NCBI RefSeq assembly: GCF_901709675.1
Contig: NC_051102.1
Location: forward strand, 4,127,412-4,191,411
Reading direction: 5' to 3'
DNA from: Syngnathus acus
Taxonomy: Eukaryota > Chordata > Actinopteri > Syngnathiformes > Syngnathidae
Length of the DNA stretch: 64,000 bases
Part shown: piece after piece, positions 21,665 through 32,599 of the stretch
Layout: each line of letters starts with the position of its first letter
How positions within the stretch are numbered: the first letter of the stretch is position 1
Program-made: the position numbers and the translations under genes
The notes under the pieces: model-generated
The model's database searches: none
What the model was told of the DNA's origin: nothing
Seen by the model: only the letters and a program-made list of their open reading frames with translations

Positions 21665-24600
21665 ATGGAGGTAGGTCCTCATGCTTAACACTATATACTA
21701 GTATAATAAAAGCTTTTTAGTAAAATTGAAGTTTGATGGCGGCTGAGGGTATTTTTTAGGCGTGTGCATGTTCCATTGCCAAACTCTTCATTGATTGACA
21801 TTTGGTCTACAAGTTAACTCACTTCTTTGAAGCAAGTTAATGAATTTTCTTTTTACATTTTATGGTGTAATCAACAGAAATCATGTATAATTAATGCAAT
21901 GTAATATCAGGGTTGGGCTGGCATGGTGGGTGGGGCAGTGGTTAGCATGTCGGCCTCGCAGTTCAGAGGGATCCGGGGTTCTATTCTTGCTCCGGTGTTC
22001 CTTTGTAAAAATTTGCATGTTCTCCCCATTTCTGCGTGGATTTACCTGGAGTACTCCCGTTTCATTCCACATCCCAAAAATATGCTTGGTAGGCCGTTAG
22101 CGCGCTCTAAAATTGTCCTTAGGTGTGAAAATGAGTGTGACTGGTCTCTCGACCTCTCGCTCTCTCTCTAGCAGGTGGCATTTACAGAACATGCTATTGT
22201 AAATATTTATCTATTACCTCTTTATTTGTGTTTCTTGGTTGCTTATTTTGTATCACAATGTTTATTGTTTCTATTTAAATTCAGGGTTCCCAGGAGCTCA
22301 CCTTATGGCAAAAAGCCTCTTTATCCTATGAGAAATTTCTGGAAAAGGGAGGTATGCGTTCACTATCTTTTCCTTTTATCCTTTTATCACAAAAACATTT
22401 CTGGAATGTTCTTGATGTACTTTTTCTCTGTCTAGACAAGAGGATAGAAAATTGGCTGCTGGTCTACTCTCCTGTACCTCCTGGGTTCCTAATTATGTGC
22501 TACCTATTCGCTGTTTGGGTTGGGCCAAAGCTGATGGCAAGGAAGCAGCCTGTCAACCTCAAACTTGTCTTGATAGTTTACAATTTCACGATGGTCTGCC
22601 TGTCTGCATACATGTTGTATGAGGTACTACTATTATTTTTCTACTAATTTTGAACAAAATGAGCTAATTCAGATAATGAATATGGAGGAAAAGATACAAC
22701 TATACTTTAGAAAAATAAGAGTTAAAAACAAATTAATCCTCTCTGATTTATTCATCTGCCTCTAATTTGATTTGCAAGAAATAAGATGGAATTTCTCATT
22801 TGGAAAGTGAATTTAAGTTTTGATTGGTGAATGACATCCCCTGTGTTCTAACCCACAATGACGCAAAATTACAATTACAATAAATAGAGCCCTTAGTGGT
22901 ATTCAGAAGTAACACTTCATTATAATTAAGGTGCTTTTCTGAGGTAGCAAGGGAATTTCAGTTTGCCCGCAAGTGCAAATTGACACCTTGTCAGCTGTGC
23001 TTTTTAACATATAAATGGAAAATCTTTACTGCTCAACAGTTTCTTCAAAAAAACTCTGATGATACATGGCAGTGTTGTTCCTTTACTGATGCAGAAGTTT
23101 AAAAAAAACAAAACTAACAACATAACTGTTGTCTTTACATTACCTTTGAGTGTCCTGTTCTTCTGTTTTTGCAGTTTACAGTATCTTCCTGGATGGCAAA
23201 TTATAGTATGTTGTGTCAGCCAGTTGACTACAGCAACGATCCACTGTCCGTGAGGGTAATATGCCCCGCCCCCTAAATACCACACTGTTTGTTTGTTTAT
23301 TTATTTATTTATTTATTTATTTAATTAAATGTATTTATTTATTTATTTCTGTATGTATTCATGTATTTTCTTATTTGTTATTTATCAAATACAGATTAAT
23401 TTTGTTCCTAAATTACTGTAAAATATTTTGACAACAGACTAATTCATTAAAACCTTTTCTGACCATTTTGCGCAGATGGCCAGCGTGTGCTGGCTGTTTT
23501 ACATCTCCAAATATATCGAGTTCTGTGACACAGTAAGTATGATTATTGTTTCTGGTTCAAATATATTGACCACAATTCAAAAGTAACCTTGATCAGCATC
23601 TATTTACTATTTCTGTCACCCAGATGTTTTTCATCTTGAGGAAAAAGAACAGCCAGTTGACCTTCCTCCATGTCTACCATCACAGCACCATGATTTTGAA
23701 CTGCTGGATAGGGTTGAAGTTCACACCAGGGGGCCAGTGTGAGTTTGCAAATACACAAAGCTGATATATCATTAAGCGTGCACATATTTACTCCTTGTGT
23801 CATATGTGCCCAAAGCTTTCTTTAGTGGCCTGGTCAACTCCCTGATTCATGTGGCGATGTATTTCTACTATGGTCTTGCGTCAATTGGACCAAGTATGAC
23901 CAAATATCTTTGGTGGAAACACTACCTTACCATCCTACAACTGGTTAGTATTAATAGCATTAGCATTGAATAGACATGTTGGTTGAACTTGTCCATCTAC
24001 AGCAGGGGTGTCAAACTAATTTTTTTCGCGGGCCGCATTGTAGTCATAGCTTCTTTCGGAGGGCCATTATGACTGTCAACCTAAATAAATGTATGAGCAC
24101 CTCATATTATATACAGTAAAAGCTACAAAACAAACGGACAAATAACTCGTTTTCAAATCAGACGAGTATAAACTGGTCAAATATTTAAAAAGGCAGATGT
24201 TATTAAAAGTGAAGACAATTTGCAATTCTAGTAATGACACACAAATTTGATGCACAATTTGTCTTCACGGGCCACATAAAATGATGCGGCGGGCCGTATC
24301 TGGCCCCCGGGCCTTGAGTTTGATATCTGTGATCTACAGTTTCAAAATGTCTACAGCTTTAAAGCAGTCCTTAGTTGTCACTCACAACTTCAGATACAAT
24401 CATTTTGGATGATTGGCGTTGACTGCACAAAGAAAACAGTCAATTGTTCCCCAAGTCGCTTTTTTTTCAGAGATATCATTTATTGGCCCATATGCACAAT
24501 AAACGTCTTTTCGATAATGATGTGTACTAGTGTTTATCTTGGCGTATGGTGTGCGACAAACTCCTGATTAGTTGGTCATTGTTCTGATAGTTGCAGTTGT

Positions 24601-25220
24601 AGCTCAGCTCTGGACCATCTGTTGTCTTTTATAATGATGACTGCTGTTGTTTCTTTTCTGTGTGGCTTCCATTATGTAAGAATAATTATGGCGACCTCAG
24701 TGGTGACCCGGCAATAGTCTTCACTGACAGTTGGCTGCACAATTTCATGACCTGAAGCCGTGTCTGCATATGTGTATTCACTTTTGTGTTTTAGGAGAAG
24801 TATTCAATGGTGCTCTTATTTTGGATATGTCCATTTTTCCCTCAATTATGAGAAAAATAAAATCCATCATGGGCATTTTTTAGTCATTGCAAAAACATTA
24901 CTCAACAAATTTTGTGCAATTGGTGTAATTGGTCTGTACTGATAAGAATTTGATCTTCTTCTGGGAAAGAGTTGATTAGAAGTGTGACTTTTTTGAAATC
25001 TCATATCATTTTTCATGTTTTCTCTCTCTCTTCACAGGTTCAGTTTTTCCTGGTAATCTTGCACACCGTTTACAACTTTTTCACTGATTGTGATTACCCT
25101 GACTTGTTGAACGTCATTGTGATTGTCTACGCTCTCACCCTCATTGCACTCTTCAGTCATTTTTACTACCACAGCTACCTCACATCAAAGACCAATGAGC
25201 AAAGGAAATGGAAGCAGTGA
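21665..25220 (+). CDS. elovl8: Very-long-chain fatty acid elongase, ELOVL8-like, 8 coding exons
   Basis: Exons 21665-21670, 22285-22351, 22436-22623, 23175-23255, 23476-23532, 23624-23738, 23816-23943 and 25038-25220 join in frame (825 bases, 274 residues). The first coding exon holds only ATG GAG. ELOVL enzymes catalyse the condensation step (malonyl-CoA plus fatty acyl-CoA) of elongation in the ER membrane. Hallmarks are all present: KYIEFCDT (126-133), the histidine box HVYHH (149-153), [12 protein letters not shown] (179-190), TILQLVQ and several hydrophobic membrane segments. The tail [11 protein letters not shown] is lysine-rich but not a perfect ER-retrieval signal. The N-terminus ([16 protein letters not shown]) and the YHH form of the box put it in the ELOVL4/ELOVL8 branch. 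I favour elovl8, a fish lineage gene, from size and motif details; which of elovl8a or elovl8b is not decided here. Confidence 0.88.
21916..22150 (+). mobile_element. tRNA-type SINE in elongase intron 1
   Basis: Contains an RNA polymerase III box-A-like GTGGTTAGCATGTCGG and a degenerate box B (GGGGTTCTATTC). It continues with the TGCATGTTCTCCCC...GTGTGAAAATGAGTGTG body common in fish genomes. It is diverged, and no target duplication was defined. Confidence 0.65.
23283..23350. repeat. TTTA/ATTT microsatellite
   Basis: Imperfect tetranucleotide tract of TTTA units in the intron between elongase exons 4 and 5. Confidence 0.8.
24003..24331. mobile_element. hAT-type MITE, copy 2 (elongase intron 7)
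   Basis: Starts CAGGGGTGTCAAACTA and ends with the inverse TTTGATATCTGTG. It is flanked by a perfect 8-base target duplication ATCTACAG (23995-24002 and 24332-24339). Internal sequence matches copy 1 (20549) closely. Confidence 0.92.
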
Positions 25221-25598
25221 GAAAATGTATTTTATATATTTACACGGTGGAGAGAACGGTTGAGAGCGACTCGACTACACAGCAGTTTATCTAAGGTTTC
25301 TTTTATATGTACTGTATGTTGGCTCAAATTATTTTCTAACATGTCTGAAAACAATTCCCACATAGTGCAAAACATGTTCTAATGCATATGATTGTTGTTT
25401 CATTCAGTAATGATCCACTTGATGGCATAGACAAAATCAAAAAAGCTTGAAATCAGAAGCTAAAGAAGCAAAGCCAATAAATACAAACCTGTATCATAAC
25501 TTTGGATTACTAACGTGTTATAAACATTTTAAACAATTTGTGTAAACGTTTCAACTTTTGTTTTTACTCAGGGTTAAAACACTTTGGGGTTTGTAAAA

Positions 25599-25604
25599 AA
25601 TAAA
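25599..25604 (+). terminator. Poly(A) signal of the elongase gene
   Basis: AATAAA about 380 bases after the stop; another AATAAA lies at about 25475 and could be the earlier alternative. Confidence 0.5.
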
Positions 25605-25884
25605 GACTCAAATTTTAAGTGAGCATGCGAGAGGAGAGAAAACCAATAGATGGCAGCACTGTTACGTGTAACGTGTTACTGTCAAGTTATCACCATTCTA
25701 TCCATACTCCAAGGAATATTTTATACAATGTGCATAATCATCAAGTTAATTCCCATCAAATTTCCATATGAATTTGTGTTTAGATTAAAATATGTGACTA
25801 CAAATGGCTATTTATAGGGTATCCCACTATATTTATAAATATTATAGTTGGCTCAAATTCTGGGTTTTCAGAAGGGTTGTTGTG

Positions 25885-26017
25885 CCTCAGTATTTGTTAC
25901 TTATTATATAGGCTGGGCTGTGTTGATGTCAAAGAGGGACCCCATCAACTTCAACCCTGTCTTGGAAATTGTATATTATCAATTTCCTCTGCCTGTCTAT
26001 GTACATATTCAATGAGG
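25885..26017 (+). pseudogene. ELOVL exon 3 remnant (dead tandem copy)
   Basis: The stretch aligns by eye with exon 3 of the intact gene (22436-22623). Shared signals are GGCTGGGCTGTG / GGTTGGGCC, CCCATCAACTTCAACCCTGTCTTGG / CCTGTCAACCTCAAACTTGTCTTGA, then GCCTGTCTATGTACAT and the exon end AATGAG|GTACGTG. The frame is broken by small indels. The rest of the gene is missing apart from an intron-7-like block at 26465-26605. Confidence 0.75.
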
Positions 26018-26281
26018 TACGTGTAGTATTTATTTCTTACCCCCACAAAAATATACATATACAATCCAGACAGGGGGTGTGTAGTGGCAAACGATACAGA
26101 CAACAAATGTATGCATGACTGATGTGCACAAATATGATGAGATCCTCAGGGGACTTGCCTGCATTGGTGCAGCAAGACAATGGCTATGCCCCCATCTTGT
26201 AATACTTACTCAATTCCTGGATAAACACTCATTATTTAGTATATATATATATACCCGTATATATATAATGTATAATAATAT

Positions 26282-26369
26282 AGATATAAGCTTTATGAAA
26301 GCTTTATGATAAGAAAACAGATGGTCCAGTAGTTAGTGGAGGATATGATGTGCTACTGCACCCACCAGA
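26282..26369 (+). repeat. 88-base repeat, copy A
   Basis: From AGATATAAGCTTTATGAAAG to GCACCCACCAGA. The same 88 bases, with one mismatch, occur in the same orientation at 31406-31493. Copy A follows an AT-rich microsatellite and lies 265 bases after the dead elongase exon. Confidence 0.9.
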
Positions 26370-26384
26370 CGATGACCAATTATT

Positions 26385-26405
26385 TTTGGGGGGGGGGGGG
26401 GGGGG
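26385..26405. repeat. Poly(G) run
   Basis: About 18 consecutive G bases, next to 88-base repeat copy A; prone to sequencing length error. Confidence 0.8.
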
Positions 26406-26464
26406 TCACACACCAAACTTCTTGGACAAACATTACAGCCATATTGGTCAGTATGCTGGCCGAC

Positions 26465-26605
26465 TGCCATTTTGTAACAATTATGATGACCTCAGTGGTG
26501 ACCTGCAAAACTTTATTGACAATAGCGCGCATAAATTGGTGACCTGCAGTGGCGCCTGCAAACGTGCGTGTGTGTGTGTGTGTATTTTGTTTTGTTTCAC
26601 ACCTG
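26465..26605 (+). pseudogene. Intron-7-like block of the dead elongase copy
   Basis: Matches the intact elongase intron 7 around 24660-24800: GCCATT..GTAA.AATTATG..GACCTCAGTGGTGACC is shared, followed by weaker similarity (GACCTG...GTGTATT). It lies 3' of the exon 3 remnant in the same order and orientation, so I take it as part of the same degenerate duplicate. Confidence 0.55.
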
Positions 26606-26609
26606 TGCA

Positions 26610-29180
26610 GCATTGTAAACCATGTTCCTGTTGCCTGAAAATATGTGTAATATGCTCTTCATTTTAGCACAAGTGTCTTTATCGTCAACACACACATGCA
26701 CACACATGCATGCAAGCGAAAAGAAATTTAGAGAGAGCCTTGCTGCAGGCGCTGCTCCAGGCTGATCACTGCTGAGTGCCTGTGTGCAACTCAGGCATGA
26801 CAGACTTTCCTTTCCGCCCTCACTTTGATCACTTTATGCCTTTGTGGCCAGAGGTGGGGTTCATTATAATGTGGTGTGTTACTTTTCATATGGCAACAAG
26901 CAGGTTACATATGCAAGACTTTTTACTTTCTTGGATGGTGCTAATGAATGATGTTGTGGCTGTCTCCTTGGTAACAGTGTTTGCCGACTATAATTAATAA
27001 TCAGGTTTGAGTGAGGTGATAAAAGTGCTTGGAAGCTGCTGCTGCTGCTGCTGACGTGAGAGTCAGTGAGAGGGACAGAGATACACACATTTTAACGGGG
27101 ACATACACACATGCAGACATAATTGCCGATTGTGAGAGGTTTGGCAATAAGAGGCTGACAAGTGCGCTCGACGGTGAGCCACTGTGTTGTTTCCTACAAT
27201 GAGGGTGAACAAGAGGCTGCGGCAATCTCAGTACGTCAGGAGCGTACTCGACCACAGACGAGCTAGTGTTAATCAGTCAGACAACCTGCTAGTTGCTCAT
27301 TCTCAAGTGTGTCCATGCGTGTGTCCATGCGTGTGTGTGTGTGTGTGCGTGTGTGTGTGCGTGTGTGTGTGTTTAACCCCCAAGAAGCTCTTGGTGGCTC
27401 CTAATATAGACACTTAAAGGTGTTTCATGGCAGTCTACTGTTTCTATTGAATGAATGATGGCGTCTTGGCATGATACTTTGGTGCCTTGAAATATGCATT
27501 ACATTCCTGAAAACGCTCATAACTCAAAACATTCATATCTCAAAGCATCTTTCACCAGTGAAATGAATGGAAATGACATTAATATGTTCCAGCCCCTGCA
27601 AAAGCACTCAATAATATTAAGCACTCAATAATATTATTAAAAAATACATATAATAGCGTAATTAAATAGATTGTAAAGACTTAAATCTGCTTGTTAGAAT
27701 ATTTTAATGAATTGTGGAAAAAGGCAGTAATTAGACAGGAATGGAAAATACTAATCATTATGCATTCATATTTATAACAACATATAAATCATAAGACACA
27801 TAGCATAATTCCATTTCAAGACATTGATATTTCTTATTATTGTTGAAAAATAACACACATTTTAAGCAGGTTCCTTTTCCTATTCAACCATGATAATACA
27901 ATATTTTTCCAGAAGGTTGCCTGCTGTTTGGAACTTTTTAGTACTATTCCAGCCATGTTGCACTGCTCCTCATTTCTCTCCCCTCGTCTCTTACCTCACT
28001 TTTATTTCACTCGTCCCTCCTCTCACCTCATCATCCATTATTTTACCCCTTAAGAGGCCACTTGTCTCCAGGCAGCCCTCCTCCTCCTCCTTCCTTCCTC
28101 GCATCCTCAAGCCTCCAGCCTTCACCCTTGTCACCCTCCCCTCCTGCTGTCACCCCCACACCCCCAACCCCTCCTCTTGTTGGCTCGCGCTCAACCTCTG
28201 ATGATTGCCGAGCATATTTCATTTGACATGAAGACAAAGGGCTGATACACATGTGGCTTCTCTGTGAGTCCTGTGTAATATGCAATATTAATGTAGGCAT
28301 AATTTGGCTCCCTGGATGAGGGGTGGAGGCGGGCCTGAAAGAGGGAAGGCTTCATGCTCACCAGTGACTGCTGCTTCCTTCCTCAAAGGAGAGGAAGCTG
28401 TCAGGATGGATTGAGAAACGGTAGCGATAACAACAACAGAATGCTCACTGTTGGCAGATTCTCTGGCCTATTTCTGTCTCGGCCTTTAATGGATATACGG
28501 GCTTGTTGCCTGTGTAACGGAGGCAGCTTTCCCTGTCAGCCTTTCAAAGTGAAAGGTGCTGCCATTTTGAGTATTTTGAGCCAGCAGTAGTCATGGTCAA
28601 ATTGAACGACTATATTCGCGTAAATGATTGGTGGATTGTCGGGTGAGCTATTTTGGTAGAGTACGTTCATTTTGTCGGTTTGGTTCTGCTATGGCCTGAA
28701 CAAACTGTCCAGTATTTTTCCTTTTTGGGCAGAGTGATTATTATTATACAAAGATGATGAAAGTACTAATAAAGACGAAAATGGAAATTTAAGATGATCC
28801 TAATTCTGCTTTAGGGCCATGTCTGAATTATTAGACCATCAAATTTCTTCTCATTACTTCCTTAGTGAGAGCTCCAACAGTCTGAATTGTTTGCATTTTG
28901 AAATTGTTTTCCCCATAAAATGTAAATATTGCCATCAGAATGTGGAAAAAAATTTCCACACTCCAAAAATAAAGTCTTGAAATCTATCTGTGCCTATAAA
29001 TTAGGTTGAGTTGGGTTCAAACTATCTGAATGATATTCATTTTAAAATGAATTAAGAGAGATAGAGATTGTTGTATTACTGAAATCACGCTATCAAATAA
29101 TCACAATCTCTTTGTCTGTCAGCCTAGCCTAACAAAAAAACTTTCACAAGTCACACCCACACAGAGTTGCGCAATTGGGC
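26610..29180. other. Gene-free intergenic stretch
   Basis: No recognised exon. Contains a (TG)n tract (27325-27372), a CTG-repeat (27038-27053) and unique sequence around 26770-27000 and 28200-28330 with long blocks of balanced, non-repetitive sequence that may be conserved non-coding DNA. Confidence 0.5.
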
Positions 29181-29191
29181 ATGCTCTACTG

Positions 29192-29510
29192 CACAGGTGT
29201 CAAACTTAAAGCCCGGGGGCCAGATACGGCCCGCCACATCATTTTATGTGGTCCGCGAAGACAAATTGTGCATCAAATTCATGTGTCATTACTAGAATTG
29301 CAAATTGTCTTCACTTTTAATAATATCTGCCTTTTTAAATATTTGACCAGTTTTTACTCGTCTGATTTGAAAACGAGTTATTTGTCAGTTTGTTTCGTAG
29401 CTTTTACTGTATATAATATGTGCTCATATATTTGGGTTGACAGTCATAATGGCCCTCCGAAGCTATGACTGCAATGCGGCCCGCGAAAAAAAATGAGTTT
29501 GACACCCCTG
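29192..29510. mobile_element. hAT-type MITE, copy 3
   Basis: Inverted orientation relative to copies 1 and 2: it starts CACAGGTGTCAAACTT and ends GAGTTTGACACCCCTG, with 8-base flanking repeats CTCTACTG and CTCTAGTG (29184-29191 and 29511-29518; one mismatch). Confidence 0.88.
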
Positions 29511-29518
29511 CTCTAGTG

Positions 29519-31290
29519 TTTTATCTTTTGTGTCTTTCCTTCCACACACACATACAACTCTTCCACGCATACACTCAACTCTGTAAGACATCCACGCAAA
29601 CACGCACACGCATTGGAAGGCTCCAGTTGCATCAGCGGTGAATTACCATGCCGTTCCACGTTATTAAACATGACACTCGGCCTAGATAATGGAGCCTTTC
29701 TTCTCAATTTGGAAGGCTAATCTTATTGCTTTGATTAGCAGCAGAATCATTTGCATTTCAAGGCATCCCTCCATCACAAGCCTCCCCTTTCGAGCTGTAG
29801 ATAAAAGGAATCTATATGTATCTTCCCTGAGAATCTTTTCCTCCCTCTCTCTTGCCATCTTTTGTTCTTGTTGGACTTCTTGTTCATTTTGTTCACATTC
29901 TTGCCTTCTTCTCATCTTTTTGTCACCGGCATTTTTTGGTGCCGAACATTAGAGGAGGGAGGAGGAGAGTTGGAGAGTATAGCATGACTTCATCGGCACG
30001 TGATTGGACATTCGGTAACAGCCGAAACGTTCGTGTTACTGATTGTCCAAAAAGTTTAAACTGTGCAGAACTTTTAAAGAGTAACTAAAGGGTTATAATG
30101 CCCACAACTGGACTTTGTTCATTCTTCATCTGGTTTGTCCTTGAAAGTATTAAGAAAGTAAGAAAGTAACTACAGATTTATGTACGGTATATATTTTTGC
30201 AGTCATAAAAAAGAAACTTGTTTGTCCCGTCTTAATCTATATTTGAACAAAAGTGTTTGACGTCACCGTCAGTGACTCATTTCTGATTCTGAGGGGAAAT
30301 TTAAAGACTTGATAGCTTGTTTGTTAAAATTACTCTGACAAATTCTTCATTTTATGAAGGCACAATGGTGACTTGATGGATTTGTTTTGTTTTGTTAGAT
30401 ATATCGAATCGGAAAGTTGTTTTCTAAAATGGAACGAATCAAATTGTGCTTTTGAAAGTTCAAATGAAGGGTTTTAGTTGGTATACGGCGTTGCAACAAA
30501 GTTTTTATTGTTGATTTTTGTCTCCTATTTATTGACCAATTTTTTTTAAGAATTTGCAGCAAACTTAATGATGCATTTATGAAAAAAAAAGTACTTCAAC
30601 TGCTTGGAGTGTGTTTTATAGTGAATACACGAAATGAATGTAAGACCAAAACCATACTGACATGGGATTGAACCAGAATTGGTCCAAAACAAGTAAAAGG
30701 TAAAAAAAAAAATTAACATCAAGCAAGTCTGTAATGTGCACTTCAAAATCAGAGGCAAGAAGATAATGGATTTATCAGCTCGTGGAAAAATCCAGGTACA
30801 TGCTCTTTTGTGTTTAAATCTTATGTGGGCCTAAAGCGCTGGCTTCCTGCATGAGTGTGTGTGAGATCAGAAAAGTCAGCCAAAGAGATAAAGATAGCGG
30901 GTGTCTTTTATAGGATCTTGCCCAACGTGATGTTTTATATATCAATAAAGAGCTTCAAGGCCACATTGACTTTTCATGCTTTAGGAACACTATTATTGCT
31001 CTTTGAAATGGCTGGATCATGAGAAACTGAATCTGTGTGCTACAGCAAGTGGCACAAATTGTCATGAATACAAATCTCAAGGGGCATTAAGGCAAGAGGT
31101 ATATAAGTAGTATATAACCTGGACTAGTTGCCAGTCAACGCACACATCGGCCTGAGCAGAGATTCAAAGCCAGGAACTCTGATGAATGGATATTGCGCTT
31201 TCTAACAGTGGGTCGATCAATATTTTAATTCCACAGTAAGGATAGTTGATTGCATCAAAGACTTGTGATGTAAAAAAAAGTGCCTTCTAT
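29519..31290. other. Gene-free intergenic stretch with a candidate enhancer
   Basis: No gene recognised. Around 29680-29780 sits non-repetitive sequence with homeobox-type TTGATTAGC and a POU octamer ATTTGCAT close together. Confidence 0.4.
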
Positions 31291-31294
31291 GTAC

Positions 31295-31493
<199 letters not shown>

Positions 31494-31670
31494 AAATATG
31501 ATACAATAAATCACCGTTTAAATTATCCACTTTATTATAGAGCCAACTTTCTGTTGTAGAGATAAGAAACCGGTTAAAAAAACGACCCATATTTTAAAAC
31601 AAAGACAAATATCTGATGTCACAATCCACGGCATAAAACTACAGCCTGTGACAATAGGCCGTTGCAGGAG

Positions 31671-31683
31671 AGTTCAACGACCT
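31671..31683. promoter_or_regulatory. Candidate FXR response element (IR-1) of fabp6
   Basis: AGTTCA-A-CGACCT is an inverted repeat of nuclear-receptor half-sites with one spacer base; each half differs from AGGTCA at one base. It lies about 120 bases upstream of the TATA box. Mammalian FABP6 is driven by bile acids through FXR at an IR-1 in its proximal promoter, so motif and position fit. Function is inferred. Confidence 0.5.
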
Positions 31684-31805
31684 GGCGGTGAGACACAAGT
31701 TTGCCCTGCTGTCAGCTTTTTCCTCCATAAACGTTTCTTCATCCTTGATCGTTGACTGAAGTCATCATTCTCAGCGATGATTGGGAGGCGGTGAGCGGTG
31801 GGCAG

Positions 31806-31813
31806 TATATAAA
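31806..31813 (+). promoter_or_regulatory. TATA box of fabp6
   Basis: TATATAAA, 77 bases upstream of the fabp6 ATG; predicts a start site near 31835-31840 and a short leader. Confidence 0.8.
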
Positions 31814-31889
31814 CACAGAAGCGTCTGGGTTTCGCTACCTTCCCTTTCCCTCAGCTTGCCTCATCACCTCCTAACACACCAGCACCAAG

Positions 31890-32537
31890 ATGGCCTTCGC
31901 TGGACGATGGGAAACTGAATCCCAGGAGGGCTATGATGACTTTTGCAAACTCCTCGGTAAAGCTGGATTCATATTTACGACCAACAAAAAAACTCAAACC
32001 TGAGCGCTGACCACCATTCTACCTCGTTCCTTCTCCAGGTATCCCTGCTGACATCATTGAGAAGGGCCGTGACTACAAACTGATCACAGAGGTGACCCAG
32101 GCAGGAAACGACTTCACCTGGACTCAGATCTATCCCACAAATGCTAAGGTTGCCAACAAATTTACAGTTGGCAAGGAAAGCGAAATGGAGACCATCGGAG
32201 GAAAGAAATTCAAGGTAGGATAGAAAAAGGGCATGTTTATGGGTTGTCGGAAGCATTGAATAACTACGAGGGACATTATTTCAGGCCACCGTGCAAATGG
32301 AGGGAGGCAAGCTGAGTGTTAACTTTCCCAACTACCACCACACCTCTGAGATCAGTGGAGGAAAGCTCATTGAGGTAACCACACTCATCTCATCTTATGA
32401 AATAACCTTGTGAGAAACAAAGAAAGCACTTAAAATAACTCAAACTGCCTGTCTGGGTAACATATTTACGTTCTCTCTTTTTGTAGACCTCCACAGCTGG
32501 GTCTGTTGTGCTTAAAAGAACCAGCAAGAAGCTCTAA
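31890..32537 (+). CDS. fabp6: Fatty acid-binding protein 6, ileal (gastrotropin)
   Basis: Exons 31890-31956, 32039-32214, 32285-32374 and 32487-32537 join to 384 bases, 127 residues, with the four-exon layout and intron phases of all FABP genes. The protein is a ten-strand beta-barrel lipocalin-type carrier. [72 protein letters not shown] and [10 protein letters not shown] match FABP6 (gastrotropin) better than liver FABP10 or FABP1. FABP6 is the cytosolic bile-acid carrier of intestinal absorptive cells. A TATA box and a candidate FXR site lie upstream. All key features look intact. Confidence 0.95.
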
Positions 32538-32587
32538 CTGCAATATGATCCTTGACTACATGTGTAGTTGGAGACTACATTTATTGC

Positions 32588-32593
32588 AATAAA
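32588..32593 (+). terminator. Poly(A) signal of fabp6
   Basis: AATAAA 51 bases after the stop codon, giving the short 3' UTR usual for FABP genes. Confidence 0.75.
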
Positions 32594-32599
32594 TAATGT

